Of a DNA stretch of 64,000 bases, positions 24,015 to 35,351 are shown in pieces. The position numbers were made by a program, and so were the translations under genes. Position 1 is the first letter of the stretch. Each line of letters begins with the position of its first letter. Source of the stretch: Climacium dendroides (taxonomy: Eukaryota > Streptophyta > Bryopsida > Hypnales > Climaciaceae). The notes under the pieces are model-generated. The model was not told the DNA's origin. It made no database searches and saw nothing but the letters and a program-made list of their open reading frames with translations. The DNA lies in NCBI GenBank assembly GCA_950106755.1, contig OX467087.1:19720047-19784046 (forward strand), read 5' to 3'.

Positions 24015-25407
24015 TCTCTCTCCACTCCTGGTACAACAACCATCAACAACCAAACCCTAGCAGTTCTTATGGAGCGATCTGAAACCCGTCTGGGCAGTGA
24101 GACAGTGTTGGCCCATCTCATCCGTCATCATGGCCACTCCGTCCGTCTCGAGAGCCAACAGCCTGGCTACATTCCTTCCTGCACGAAAGTAGCGAAACCA
24201 CACACAGCGTGACTTGTGGAGGTCGTCCGAATGCAAGACACCAAAAGATCGTCAGAGCACATGATCCCTGCCCTTTTTCCCGATCCAGTTCAGGATTCTG
24301 CGCTCTCGTTCTATTTTCAGCCTTACCGAAGGACAGTAAGGAATAAGGAATTGAGGGCGACACTTTTATTACTATCCTTGTTGATAGCGAATAAGCGAAT
24401 CTCTAGTGCATGCTGGTCCCCCTTTTTTCATGGGCTGATATTTGGACCTTAGCGTCAATTGTTGCTGTATCGGTACCTGACATTTTGGATGGCGAAAATT
24501 TGTGCTTGCCAGGTACCTCTGTCACGGTTAAATCACTCGGCGTAGTTTCCAAGATGTGCGGGGAACTGACCCCAAGATCCGTTTAGGTGACATGAAGACA
24601 AACCTTTAAACCATAAACCTTAAACCCTAACTCAGGGAGCTTACTTCAACTCAGAACCAATACTTGTAATCAAGATGTCTGTCGACTCCTACGTAAACGA
24701 TGGGGACTTGGAGTGCGAGACCACCTTCAACTCCTGCAAACCCAACTACTTGAATGTCACTTCTATATAAACCAGTGATAATTGTTGCAATGTTACAAAA
24801 TTCCAGATGATTACTTACATTTTGGATACCAAGGCTGTGACATTAGAAGAGTTCTAGGTGAATTTTTCAATACCAAAATACATCACACCTTCATTCTTAT
24901 GATTTGCAAAAACAAACTATACATTTTTCATTGAATCTGTACCCTTCTAAATCACAAAAACCCTGGTCAAATTGAACTGCACTCTATCAACTGTCTCTCC
25001 ACAGAATATTATACAATGGCGTGCGACCTGCCTACTGCAAAGTCACAGACTGAGAACGATTACTGAACCATCTCTACCCTCCCCAAGGTTCCAATTTGAA
25101 CCACTCTATAGACTATTATTTAAGTAGCCTCCTATGATTGACAAAATACAGCAACAAAACTGCAGAATTAGAAGACGGGCTAATAAAATGGGATCCAAGT
25201 AAAGAATACTCTATCAAATTCAAAAATTCCGACGACGTACTAATGTTGTACTTGCTATTCTCCATCAGACCACGTACTTGAAGTTTCAGAACACCAATAC
25301 GAGCAGAATTGAGCAGAAATGTCCACAGCGCATGTAGGTCATGAAAGCTTCGGTAGCTGAATGCAGAATATTCTTTCATACTAGACAACCTTGATAAGAG
25401 GTCCTTG
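24015..25407. other. Intergenic, promoter side of the Bet v 1-like gene and 3' side of the BRO1 gene
   Basis: It carries AAACCCTA-type telobox-like motifs (near 24051-24060 and 24607-24631). Short frames (24118-24363 minus, 24216-24452 plus, 25116-25436 minus) have no domains. The last overlaps the end of the BRO1 gene and is taken as its 3' UTR. Confidence 0.4.
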
Positions 25408-28400
25408 TTATCTTGCTTGCACCATGTCCGAAACAATCAATGGCGGGGTCATGGGAGCCCCCGCCCTTCTCAAATCCGAAACGGGTGGGCGTGTCTGAGC
25501 TGAACTTTTTCTGGTCAGAAACGAAGGTACGCCAGGAGTCAGGGAAGGTCTTGCTTCAAACCCACGCTCTCTCTTCCAAGCTGAATCCACTGGGGGTAAA
25601 TGGAAAGGGTTTGCTTCCAACGCAATTGGAAACTGCGGCAGTTCGGGTGTTGCACTTGGCATTCTGCAGTGCAATCTCCATCTCTTAGAAACCGCATTTC
25701 TTGCTATAAAACGCCACATGATGACTACAAGTAAAAATCTCTAGAGTGATAATGAAAATAATATCATGTTCCAGCCGGGAGCTCGACCCAAATTGGATAG
25801 AATTAGATAGAAATCATTAGTGCCAATCCCAATTAGTGCACAATTCCAGCGGGGCCGACTCCCTGGCTGGAACATGACGTGATTTCTATTAGCAATGACA
25901 TTCACTCAACCTTCTCTAATTACACATGAGTTTACAGCGTAAGTTAGATATCCAATTAGCTATGTACATGACATGAGAGACTCCCAAGACATAGTGGGAA
26001 TGTGCCATAACAACGACGAAATCTCAACCCTTCTAATTGCACTGCCTCAAATGTGTTCACAAGTTGACATGTAGAAGTTGTCCAATCCAATGCGTACACA
26101 ATATAATACATGGACACAGCAATGTGAAATTAGAGAGGGTAGAGTGAATAAATTTCAGGAAAGAATAGCACTGATGCAATTCGAGCTTCACTTACTTTTC
26201 TGAGGAGTAATTGTCTCTAAAAATTCGTGCTTTGCTCAGCGTCTCCCTGGGTACTCTCTGAGCCAGGTACTTCATCGTACCCCACAATGGAGGAACCCTG
26301 CACAACATGCCATCAGGCTCTTTGAGCTTTGCATCTTCGGCAAGCAAAGTACTCCCAAATCCTAAGAGCTTTGTTTACAGACACAAAAGAGATCAAATAA
26401 TCACGGGCATTCAAAACAATGGCACCTTCGATCACAACCAGTTGGGGAGTGAAACTAAGCACAAGTTTCAAATGAAAGAAAACGTTTCATGTAGCATACA
26501 TTGTGAGAGGCTCCATGCTTCCAAACTCAGTACGGGTTTTTTGACTTTCTTTCAGGTATACGTGAGACGCTTTGAGGCACGACAGCGCTTCTGCATGCGC
26601 ATTGTCTTCATACCCCTCATCTAGAATAAGGCCATGGAAATAGTAGGCTGCGGTCTGTAAAAACAGAGCAAAAAAGGTTACCATTGCCGAAGAAAAATGC
26701 AATCGAAGATCAACGTCAACTAAAACTGATTGGAATGGCACCTTTAGGAAGAAGACCAAGACTTTCTTCAGATTTTCAGGACTCAACAAACTATGTGTTG
26801 GGAATCATACCTTGGCTTCAGCAAGTTTCCATTTCACGAAAAGCAGTTGCTTATCCTTCAATTCGTCTCCCAAGGGCACGGACGCCAGCTTTTGCAGTGC
26901 CTGTCATTCACAAAGCATTCATTTATAAGAAATGAAGAGAAAAACTTAAATTAGGAATTTCTTCCAATAATGAGGGTTGATGAAGGTTTCGGTACACGTG
27001 AAGTTCTTCCGAAAAATGCAATATGTATCAGAGAATGTTATTAAACATTCTGAACACCTACCTCCTCCCATACTTCGACGTGCTCACAGGCTAATCTTCG
27101 CTTCACCGCAAGCGAAGCTTTGACATTCCCAACTGCAAACCCTAGTTGTAATTCCACAGCCTGCACCACAAACTTGTATTTAAGTACCCATGCAAAGAAA
27201 GGGCCAGAAAACATTACATCATCGGAGTAAATAAGCGGTCTGAAACTGCAAGTACCTGGCCTAACGCTTGCTGCTCCAATGACCTGAGCATTGCCTCCGT
27301 TATATCAGCTGGCAGTTTCGCTCTGCACATAAGCAGCTGTATGTTCAGTCTACATTCTCGAATTCCATGGTCCAAATGATTCAGCATTTATATATGAGAG
27401 GCATTGCATAGTAACAGGGCTACTAATAGACCTCAATTATATCCCTAAACCCAATTGCCTTGAAACGAACATAACAAAAGTATTCATGTTCTTGGCAATG
27501 CAGTATCAATTAGCAGCAGGAACATGCAAGCTTAGATGACTTACTTTATACTTTCTGGGGTGTTTGGCAGAACAGCTTTTAAAGCACACTCAAAATATGA
27601 TGCAGCTTTCAACAAGATCTCGATGGCGTTCCTCCTGTTTTCTGTTCAAGACACACGCCTGGTTAGAATAGCACAACAGGCGGATAATCGCAAGCGTAAC
27701 TAAACCAAATAGAATTGCGTAATTTTTCATATATCTCTCCACATACTCCTCAATACAATCATCAATATTCCTTAGTGTAATGCTCATCGATTGAATAACT
27801 CAAAAGCCCTCTTGACCATATATTAAAATGCCACTATTCCTATAACACATGTCACAAGTCCACTGAAATCTTAGATGGACACGAGACCTTTCGACATTTT
27901 CAAACCACTGCTTGGTCTCTCCCCTTCGATAGAAAGCAATCCCCATGAACCATATAGACTACCCAATTCAATCAGATTCTCTAGCAACTCATCAAATTCC
28001 TCTCTTGCAGGAATACAGATATGAAAATATTCAAACATTGATAGACAGAGAACCCACTGACATAAAGTAGACACACCTGTCAACCGTCTTGAGGCGTAAC
28101 TTATGTGTGCAGAATAATAATGGTCACCCTTTTCCATTACAATTGCAGGCGAAACTAAAACTGAAATAAATGCTATTGCAATTGCGGAAAGTGGCAAAGC
28201 TAGTAGGAGTTACCATCAGATACACTGTACCAAGAAAGACTCGCAGATATGTACCGCCCAAAAGCAAAGACTGGGTGCAAAGCAAAGCACATGCCTTCAG
28301 TAGCTTTGGGGTTGTAGCCATCGACTGGCTGTCTCGGTGTCAAGCACACATTAGCTTCTTGGATTGCCAGCATCCCTAAAAGATGGAGCACCGACAGCAA

Positions 28401-29276
28401 CTCATAGTACCCACTCGCAAGTGCAGACTCCTGTTTTGGGTAGCAAATTCATTAGTTAAATCGTGAAAAAACCACGTAAAGATATCAATTAGAAAAAAAA
28501 AGATGCAACGAATTATCCAATATATCGCAAAGAACTTGACTAGAAGGTCTTGATTATCCGCTACACTTATCCAAAAACTATCACGAAAGAAAGAGCAAGC
28601 ACGCACTGACCTTACTGTCGTCCACCACGTTTGTCCAGGGAAACTCAACAGCCGAGCTGAATTTCTCGCCTAAACAGCAGAAAAAATCGTCTCATATCAG
28701 ATCACTAAAAATGTAGTAATATACCAATGCCCCTACAAGCAAACTTAATGCATTACAAGTAAAAAACATGGGGTTCAAATTCAAAGATTACACAATGACA
28801 TAGACGTGTATTACCTCCGGTGACAAGGCCCAGTAATACAGGTAAGTAGTCATTCAGGGCGTTCTCCAAATCCTGACCAATGGAATCACCTGCAGCTCAA
28901 TATCAACCGATCCTTCAATATACTAAAACGAATAAATATACATTCTACGTCAAGAATGTCAAGGCAGGAAAAGTTCAGGCTGCTTGAGAGAGTACAAAGA
29001 ACGTGATATGTCCTTACCTTCCGATTTTCTTCGACTTAATTTTATCACTTGCACTTTTTTGCCGCCCGAAGCAGCGATTATCTGTGATCGAAGAGAATGC
29101 AACCTCGAGGCCATCCCCACAGACACAGATCCCTTCAGAAGCTCCGTTAAATCGATTGGTTTGGGCTCCCTGAAGCCCGGTACAAATACATGGACTTCAC
29201 CCGACTGGGCGGGGATGTCGACTAAAGAGGAACCTCCGACGTCGTCTACCGCTTCCGTGGAAAATATGCATCCCAT
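25408..29276 (-). CDS. BRO1-domain protein with myristoyl/palmitoyl-type N-terminus (11 exons)
   Basis: Exons: 29018-29276, 28815-28889, 28611-28669, 28291-28430, 27545-27634, 27256-27322, 27062-27160, 26811-26900, 26500-26654, 26196-26297, 25408-25663. All junctions are GT-AG and all phases agree, giving 463 residues. The protein begins MGC, the signature for N-myristoylation at Gly2 and palmitoylation at Cys3. It then follows the plant BRO1-like family: 'LENALNDYLPVLLGLV', 'LSVLHLLGMLAIQEAN', 'IEILLKAASYFECAL', 'LPADITEAMLRSLEQQALGQ', 'KASLAVKRRLACE', 'AAYYFHGLILDEG', 'LPPVDSAW'. BRO1 domains are banana-shaped helical folds that bind ESCRT-III proteins; plant members of this short type are membrane-anchored and little studied. 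The tail after PPVDSAW is about 50 residues, Arg/Ser/Pro-rich and apparently longer than in the angiosperm proteins I know. The upstream in-frame GTG at 29300 is not a start. Confidence 0.93.
25764..25877. mobile_element. Small inverted-repeat element inside BRO1 intron 10
   Basis: The left end TCATGTTCCAGCCGGGAG... and right end ...CTCCCTGGCTGGAACATGA are inverted repeats of about 27 bp around a core of about 60 bp, 114 bp in total. It lies wholly within the intron (25664-26195), so it does not disturb coding. A target duplication is not clear. Confidence 0.6.
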
Positions 29277-30300
29277 TGTCCTACAAATCTGAGCCCCCAC
29301 ATTACACTCATCGCCTTAGATAAAAAAATTAATAACAACGGATCGCCATAAGTACTAATCAACCTCAGAACACGTCACTAGCACAAAAAACGCAACTAAA
29401 ACCATGACTCTGATAGTTGAATCAAACCTCTGGAACGCACCCCTTCAAACCAAACTTAAGTCTAAAACTTTACTTCCAGAAAAGAACTCCCAGAAAAAGA
29501 AGAAAAAAAAAACCCACCATACTCAAAAACTTCAAAAACAGACCTCAACACGTCATTCTATACTGCCTACTTCCTAAACTAACCAAACACCGACTCAAAA
29601 ACAGCCCATAGAAGAACCAAATAGCACTCACAAAACAAGCGGCACGCAATGCACGAGCCAGCTCATAACCCAATTAATCATCTTATAACAGAAAAAAACA
29701 CCATACCTCACAAACTGAATAAACTTCCCACTGCCCCAAAAAATAAAGCAGGGGACAACAAGAAGAATGCCGAACCAGGAACACCCCAAGAACGCCGACC
29801 TCCCAATTAAACAAAACTATAAAAACCTTAAAACACTGGACTTAATTGGAGGAGAGCGAGCTAGAGTGCAGCGTTGAAGCTTACGAAAGAAAAGAAGATA
29901 CGGCTTGCTTGCGTGCGTTGATGATTCACACACAAGAAAGGATGGAAATGTTCTCAGTTTGAGCTTGCAAGAGAGTGAGTCTCTCCCCGGCAACAAAAAG
30001 AAAAAAAGAAAAAAAAAAAGTTTGGCAGAGGGGGATGCGGAGAGAACGATGTGTATTGCTGCGATGGGGGGGGAGGAGGGGTGTGACCCACTGACTGACG
30101 GAAGCGTTGCGAGAGAGAGAGATCGCACACAAGGTGGAGAAACCAAGGACTGAGGGGAATGCCAGGGGAGTGGAGGGACGCTTATTCTAAGCTCGTGTGG
30201 TGGCAGTGGGGGAAGAAGATCCTGTGGCCGTGGGGGTGCGCTGGCAGGCCACGCGGGCCACACGTCAGCAGTCGGGTGGAGCGAATCATTGGTGGGTGCC
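29277..30300 (-). promoter_or_regulatory. Probable 5' UTR and promoter of the BRO1 gene
   Basis: This is a CT/GA-rich leader-like sequence (on the minus strand long C+T runs, a GAGAGAGAGA tract at 30109-30122 and an A-rich tract at 29996-30020). The long open frames here (for example 29817-30263 minus) are Pro/Ser/Leu-rich products of this composition and not supported as genes. Confidence 0.35.
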
Positions 30301-30615
30301 CGGTATCTGACTTGTCAATGCCCGATTGATCTAAACCCCTTCACCAGTCGGGTCGTGTTCACACCGTGTTGGGAGATTTTTTTCATTGTTTTATGGGATC
30401 TGATGATTGACCCAGTGGGAGAGAGAGTGAGTCCAAGTATCTAGGAAAGAATGTTCTCTCCAAAGGATGAGGTGGCGTGGTCTCCTTCACTTAGAATGAA
30501 GGCCTTAGTTCGTGCCTATATTTTGAGACCTTCAATAATGCTTTCAATAGAATGGTACGTAATAATGTGAAGAGCTTTGGAAGATTAGGTGGGTATTTTT
30601 GAAAGGCAAGTGTAC

Positions 30616-31125
30616 TTAATCCTTAAACGTTGAGGCGATAGATGACAAAGGGTCTCTTTATGTAGGACACAAGTACAACTACTTATCCTCAGAATTTTGC
30701 AAGAAAAGGAGAGGTCTTCATTACAAAAAAAATTCAGGCCTCTGGAGGGTTGTTAAGGTTTTGATTTTCGGCATGCTGTAGTGCAAGTACAGGAAAATAT
30801 TTTTAAAATATTTTTTGAATATTTTTTTTGAATATTTTTTTGAATATTAAAAAAATACTAATACTTGACGTGGCGTTGATGTGGCACCAATAGTGCCACA
30901 TCAGCTATTTTCATTAAAAAATAATAAAAAATAAAAAATAGTTTTATTTCCTCTATAATTACACAAGGGTTCAAAACTCACGGCCCTCTAGAGGCCTGAA
31001 ATTTTTTGTAATGCTACAATAGTTTGTCTTGCAATGAATGCTTCTACAATTTTTTAATCCAATGCTTCACATGGTCATAGAAACTGATGATTTCCAAAGT
31101 GACCTCCTTGTCCTTTAAGGGTTAA
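30616..31125. mobile_element. Family B MITE interrupted by a second MITE
   Basis: It starts TTAATCCTTAAACG and ends TCCTTTAAGGGTTAA, with TTAA at both edges. The two halves match 14451-14684, but a 293-bp insert (30720-31012) splits it. Removing the insert restores colinearity with the reversed copy at 31829-32053. Confidence 0.75.
30720..31012. mobile_element. Nested MITE with about 29-bp terminal inverted repeats
   Basis: The left end ATTACAAAAAAAATTCAGGC continues to CTCTGGAGGG. The reverse complement of the right end reads ATTACAAAAAATTTCAGGCC, then TCTAGAGGG. The interior is AT-rich with (AATATTTTTTTTG)-like repeats and a GC-rich palindrome 'gatgtggcaccaatagtgcc'. There is no coding frame. 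Target duplication length is unclear. Confidence 0.8.
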
Positions 31126-31200
31126 TTTTGACCCAATTGGAAAGTGAAAGGAGGATTTTTTTTCAAACTACTAAATATCCTTCTTATTTTTTATTTATAC

Positions 31201-31740
31201 TATTAAAATTACAATGACATCTATAATATCACATCTCCGAACATCTCATCATATTACAAAAATATGATGGTTGTCAAAGAGAGGCGATGTTAAAAAAAAT
31301 TGATAGAGTGACATTAGAGTGACATTAGAGGGGGGCATGTTGATTGCTTCTTTTAGCTTCAAACTTCATTGCACTTCCACAATTTTGTGATTTTGTGAGT
31401 TTTGAACTTTGATGACTTGAATGTTCTAGTTCACTATTATCTTCTTAAGGAGTAAGAACTAGTTATATGATTATTAAAACCACAGTGACTTCTATAATAT
31501 CACATCTCCAAACTCTATGATATTACAGAAATATGATGGCTATTGAAAAGAAGTGATGTTAGAGAGGATTGATAGAGTGGCATTAGAGGAGGTGGCATTT
31601 TAATTGCTTCTTTCGGCTTCAAACTTCATTGCACTTCCACAATTCAGTGATTTTGTGAGTTTTGAACTTTCATAACTTCCATGTTTTAATTCACTATTAT
31701 CTTCTTAAGAAATGGGGGCTAGTTATGATTTTTAAAATTG
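31201..31740. repeat. Tandem duplication of a unit of about 270 bp
   Basis: 31201-31471 and 31472-31740 share 'ctataatatcacatctcc', 'atgatggctattga'-type, 'ttgcttctttcggcttcaaa' and 'cttcattgcacttccacaat' blocks in the same order, with scattered changes. A reversed relative lies inside the element at 6443-7227. Confidence 0.8.
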
Positions 31741-31828
31741 AAAAATATATTATGAAATTCAACTTAACTTAGAATATCAATTTAATGATGACTTTTGAAT
31801 AAATATGTAGAATTTACAAGTGTTTTTA

Positions 31829-32053
31829 TCTTTTAAAGGATGGATTGGTGACTGTGGAAATCATCCCTTTGATAATTGTATGAATCATTTGCTTAAAAAA
31901 TTGCAAAAGCGCTCATTGAAAGTCAAACTATTGTAGAAGACCTCTCCTTTTTACAACAAAATTTTCAAGATAAATAGTTGCACTTCTGTCCTACTAGAAG
32001 AGTACTTTGCCATCCATCAGAGAAAAAATGTCCCTATTGACATTTAAGGGTTA
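31829..32053 (-). mobile_element. Family B MITE, reversed orientation
   Basis: Its reverse complement carries the ordered family B blocks ('gacaaagtactc', 'gcaactatttatcttgaaaa', 'aggagaggtcttctacaata', 'ttttttaagc', 'gtgactgtggaaatcatccc'-type). Ends are 'ttttaaagg' and 'catttaagggtta'. It serves as the empty-site reference for the interrupted copy at 30616-31125. Confidence 0.65.
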
Positions 32054-32919
32054 TTGAAATTTAAAAAATAATAGAAAATAAATACATGTGATGAAAAACT
32101 AAATTTCTTTTGATGAATAAAAAATCAAATTTTTTCATTGTATGGATTTATTTTCTATTATTAAATTTGGATTAGAACTTAAATTTTTTTTAAATATATA
32201 GAAGGATAATTTTACATGTATATATAATATCACTCCAACAACATAAATGAGACATTAATACCCCACTGGATAAACATTCAAATCTCTTTATTATTTAAAG
32301 TAAGTTTTTCAAGTTCTAATCTCATACTTATCAAGAATCCTCTCGATGAATTTTTTTGAGCTATTATAAATTAGAAGACCTAATGATCCTCTTTGTTCTC
32401 AATGTTTTTTCACAAACTTCAATCACGTCTTCTAAAAGCAAAAAGAACTTGTCAAGGTTCTCAATTTGTATTAATTAGAAGAATTTTCTAGCCTTCTTTT
32501 TGATTACACAAATAACTATTAAGGCTCAATTGATCTCCAACACAAACTCAAATACCTAAATGTAGATATCAAGATTATTTTTAAGATACATTTCAAACTA
32601 GAGGAAAATTTGTAGAGACAACAAGAAAAAAATGTTGAATATTGTACCAAACAATGAGAATTTTTTTTGGATCATATGGTAAGAAATTAATGAATTATAA
32701 ATTATATTGAAAGAAATTTGACTCATTCTTTCCATAATATATTCCAACAAGTCAATGTTTTCAACAATCAACTCAAACATGTAGAATATTCAACTATTGT
32801 AGTAGGGTAAATTGGTCACAAATAGCAAGCTTGGAAAAGAATCAAGTCACTTTAATAGTCACATAAAAAAGAAGAATATATATCAATCTTTTGTTTGATT
32901 GCATTATCTTTCAAAAGAA

Positions 32920-32965
<46 letters not shown>

Positions 32966-33399
32966 CTTTTGTTTGATTTCAAGCAATGTAACTCACCACA
33001 TTACTATAGTACAATGGCATAATATATGTTGGCCGGTTTTTAAAGTCTATTGAGTCATTGGGTATTTTGAAATATTTGGATAGCATACATCAAACTTCAT
33101 AACAAATTCAACTTCATACATACAAATTGTTATCACCTTTTATTTCATTTGTAAATATGTGAAAAAAAATAATTAGCCATCTCATAGGAATAAGGATGGA
33201 CTTCCATACATAGCTAGAATTAGAAAGTAATTTTAAAGTTTTTCATAATTGAAATTGCTTTCGCTAACTTCCATGATGCTTACACTTCTTTGTGAGTACG
33301 AAAAAGTTACATTTTAGGATTCTATAGCCTTGTTTTGTTGTCAAACTAAAAGCAACCAAAAACTTCAAGCACAATGTTAACTCACAAACGATATTACAA
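32054..33399. other. AT-rich, (TA)n tract, no gene seen
   Basis: It holds a (TA)n microsatellite at about 32924-32962, itself within a short duplicated phrase 'aaatcttttgtttgatt'. The only frame (32598-32780 minus) is low complexity. Confidence 0.45.
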
Positions 33400-33605
33400 C
33401 CATTTTCTAGTTGATATATGACAAAGAATCCTCATGTGTAGGATGGAAGTGCAACTATTCATCCTCATAATTTGGCATGAAAAGGGGAGGTCTTGTATAG
33501 TAGTTTGACTTCCTATAAGTGCTTCAAGATTTTTTTAAATCAACTATTTATCTAATGCCAAAAGGGGTGATTTTCACAATTACAAGCCTATCTTTTAAGG
33601 GTTAG
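33400..33605. mobile_element. Degraded family B MITE
   Basis: Ordered family B blocks are visible ('atgacaaagaatcctcatgt', 'gcaactattcatcctcataa', 'aaaggggaggtcttgtatag', 'gacttcctataagtgctt') with the right end 'cttttaagggtta'. The left end is eroded. Confidence 0.6.
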
Positions 33606-35351
33606 AACTCATTTGCCAAGAGTCAAAAAGTTGCCTCCACTTTCCATGGGCTTCTCCATATAATTTTGCCAATCAACAATTCTAATCTTCCTGTTTCAAA
33701 TATTAGAGAGAGTCTTGGTGGATAAACAAACTCACTAAACTTAAAAAAACAAGCCTATTACTACCCTAATTTGGAATTTGGACATCTTGGAGCCAATTCC
33801 AACAGGGGCACATATTTTTTAGAGGTGTGTGCTTGTTTAATGAGTCAAAACCAAGTGAAATTATAATTTTTTGATCAAATTTGTAATTTCTGTGAATTTT
33901 TGAAGTGATCTGCCCTGAAATTACAAAACTAGAGCTATAAGCACTCCATAAACAACCCGAAACCGCCTAATCAAGTATAGTGAAGGCACCCATACCTGAT
34001 CAAATATGGAATTTGGGATATAATGAGGAGTAAAGGAGGCAACCCATTCTCGACTAGGGACCCATTCCCGTCATAAAGATTACACTCTTTCCAATCAATA
34101 GGAGAAAGTAGGACATTAATAATAGCACAATCTCCAATGCAATTGTGGTGCATTACAATTGTCTGTACTCTTGGTTGATTTTGCAACCAATCTATGGTTG
34201 GAAATAGGAGGACCTATATGACAAGAATGTGTTGAATAGAATCTTCAACTAAAAAATTCGTGGTAATTATGTTTTGAAAAATAAAATTCAAAAAAATATG
34301 GAATCCTTCTAAACTCTATTTTTGTACATGGAAAAATTTCTCCACTCAAGAAAACAACACTCCAAATATGCAAAATTGCTTAAGTGGTCGGAAATGGGTC
34401 AACTCCCTTAGTGGAAGGTGAAGCAATTATTGCACGAGGTGCAATGCTATGAACAATAGGGATTGCAAATATTATAGTAATTTTTGCTCTAAAAGTGAAA
34501 TTACTATGATTTTTGAAAGGCCAAAGTTTTTATTGACCCATGGCCAATGCTTAGAATCATCCAAAACTGCTCACTAATAAACTAAAGGCTACTTACAACA
34601 TCACATAAAATATGGCATGCTGTAATTCTTGTGACAGCCAATCAAATATGCTTCTTGTAACCTTTAAAATATTAAAAAAAAACAAAAATGAGTCCCAACC
34701 TCTCCAAATTTAACACACCCTATTGATTGCTCATGGGGGACTCTGATTAGGAATGGGTACCTCTACCATACTAGATATTTTCTATTAATAGAGTGATGTG
34801 TTATTGCTAGTTGTCACAAAATCCTTGATTTTGTCATAAATTGAAGAGAATTGAGGCCAAAAGTAGGTGACTGAATTAGGCTGGTCTATAGATGGAATTG
34901 GGATGCAAACAATAATGGGGTGGTCTACCTTATGTCTGTACTAGTGAATCAACTCTTCGTTGCCACATTAGGTGATAAGTCAGTTCGCTGAACTAACTCC
35001 CCTCAATATTGCACACTTCCATGTAGAATTCCAAAGAATATTTGTCTGGCCTGCAAGTTTGGCCAATTTTTGCACATGCAAGTCTGCCATCAACCTTATA
35101 TCATTAGGCTTCAGTTTACCTGCACCGGTGTTCCTTACAGTCTACGTTGCGGAAGCAATGCCGGAATGTCCACCGATGGATAGGAAAATCTGTGGATCAC
35201 ATTGATTTCAGTGTCAATCCTCTTCGTAGGAATGTCAGTGATTTCGAGAATTTCGATTGCGAATTTCCAGAGCAATTCATGTGCGTGATCTTACGATTGT
35301 TGTTGTTGTTTTGCTTATTAGGTTTCGGTTTGGATTCGAGGATTGGACGGA
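33606..35351. other. Upstream region of murG, no gene supported
   Basis: The first kilobase is AT-rich and repeat-like but not assignable. From about 34970 the composition rises toward the gene, and this part probably holds the promoter and 5' UTR. Frames at 33971-34186 (minus) and 34972-35445 (plus) have no domains. Confidence 0.35.

Noticed and set aside
29817..30263. A 148-codon minus-strand Pro/Ser/Leu-rich frame upstream of BRO1
   Set aside because: It reflects CT-rich leader composition and includes an F/L run encoded by an A-rich tract on the plus strand. No domain or homology is visible.
35343..35351. An upstream start for MurG at 35343
   Set aside because: The codon is TTG. The first ATG in frame is at 35352 with good context.
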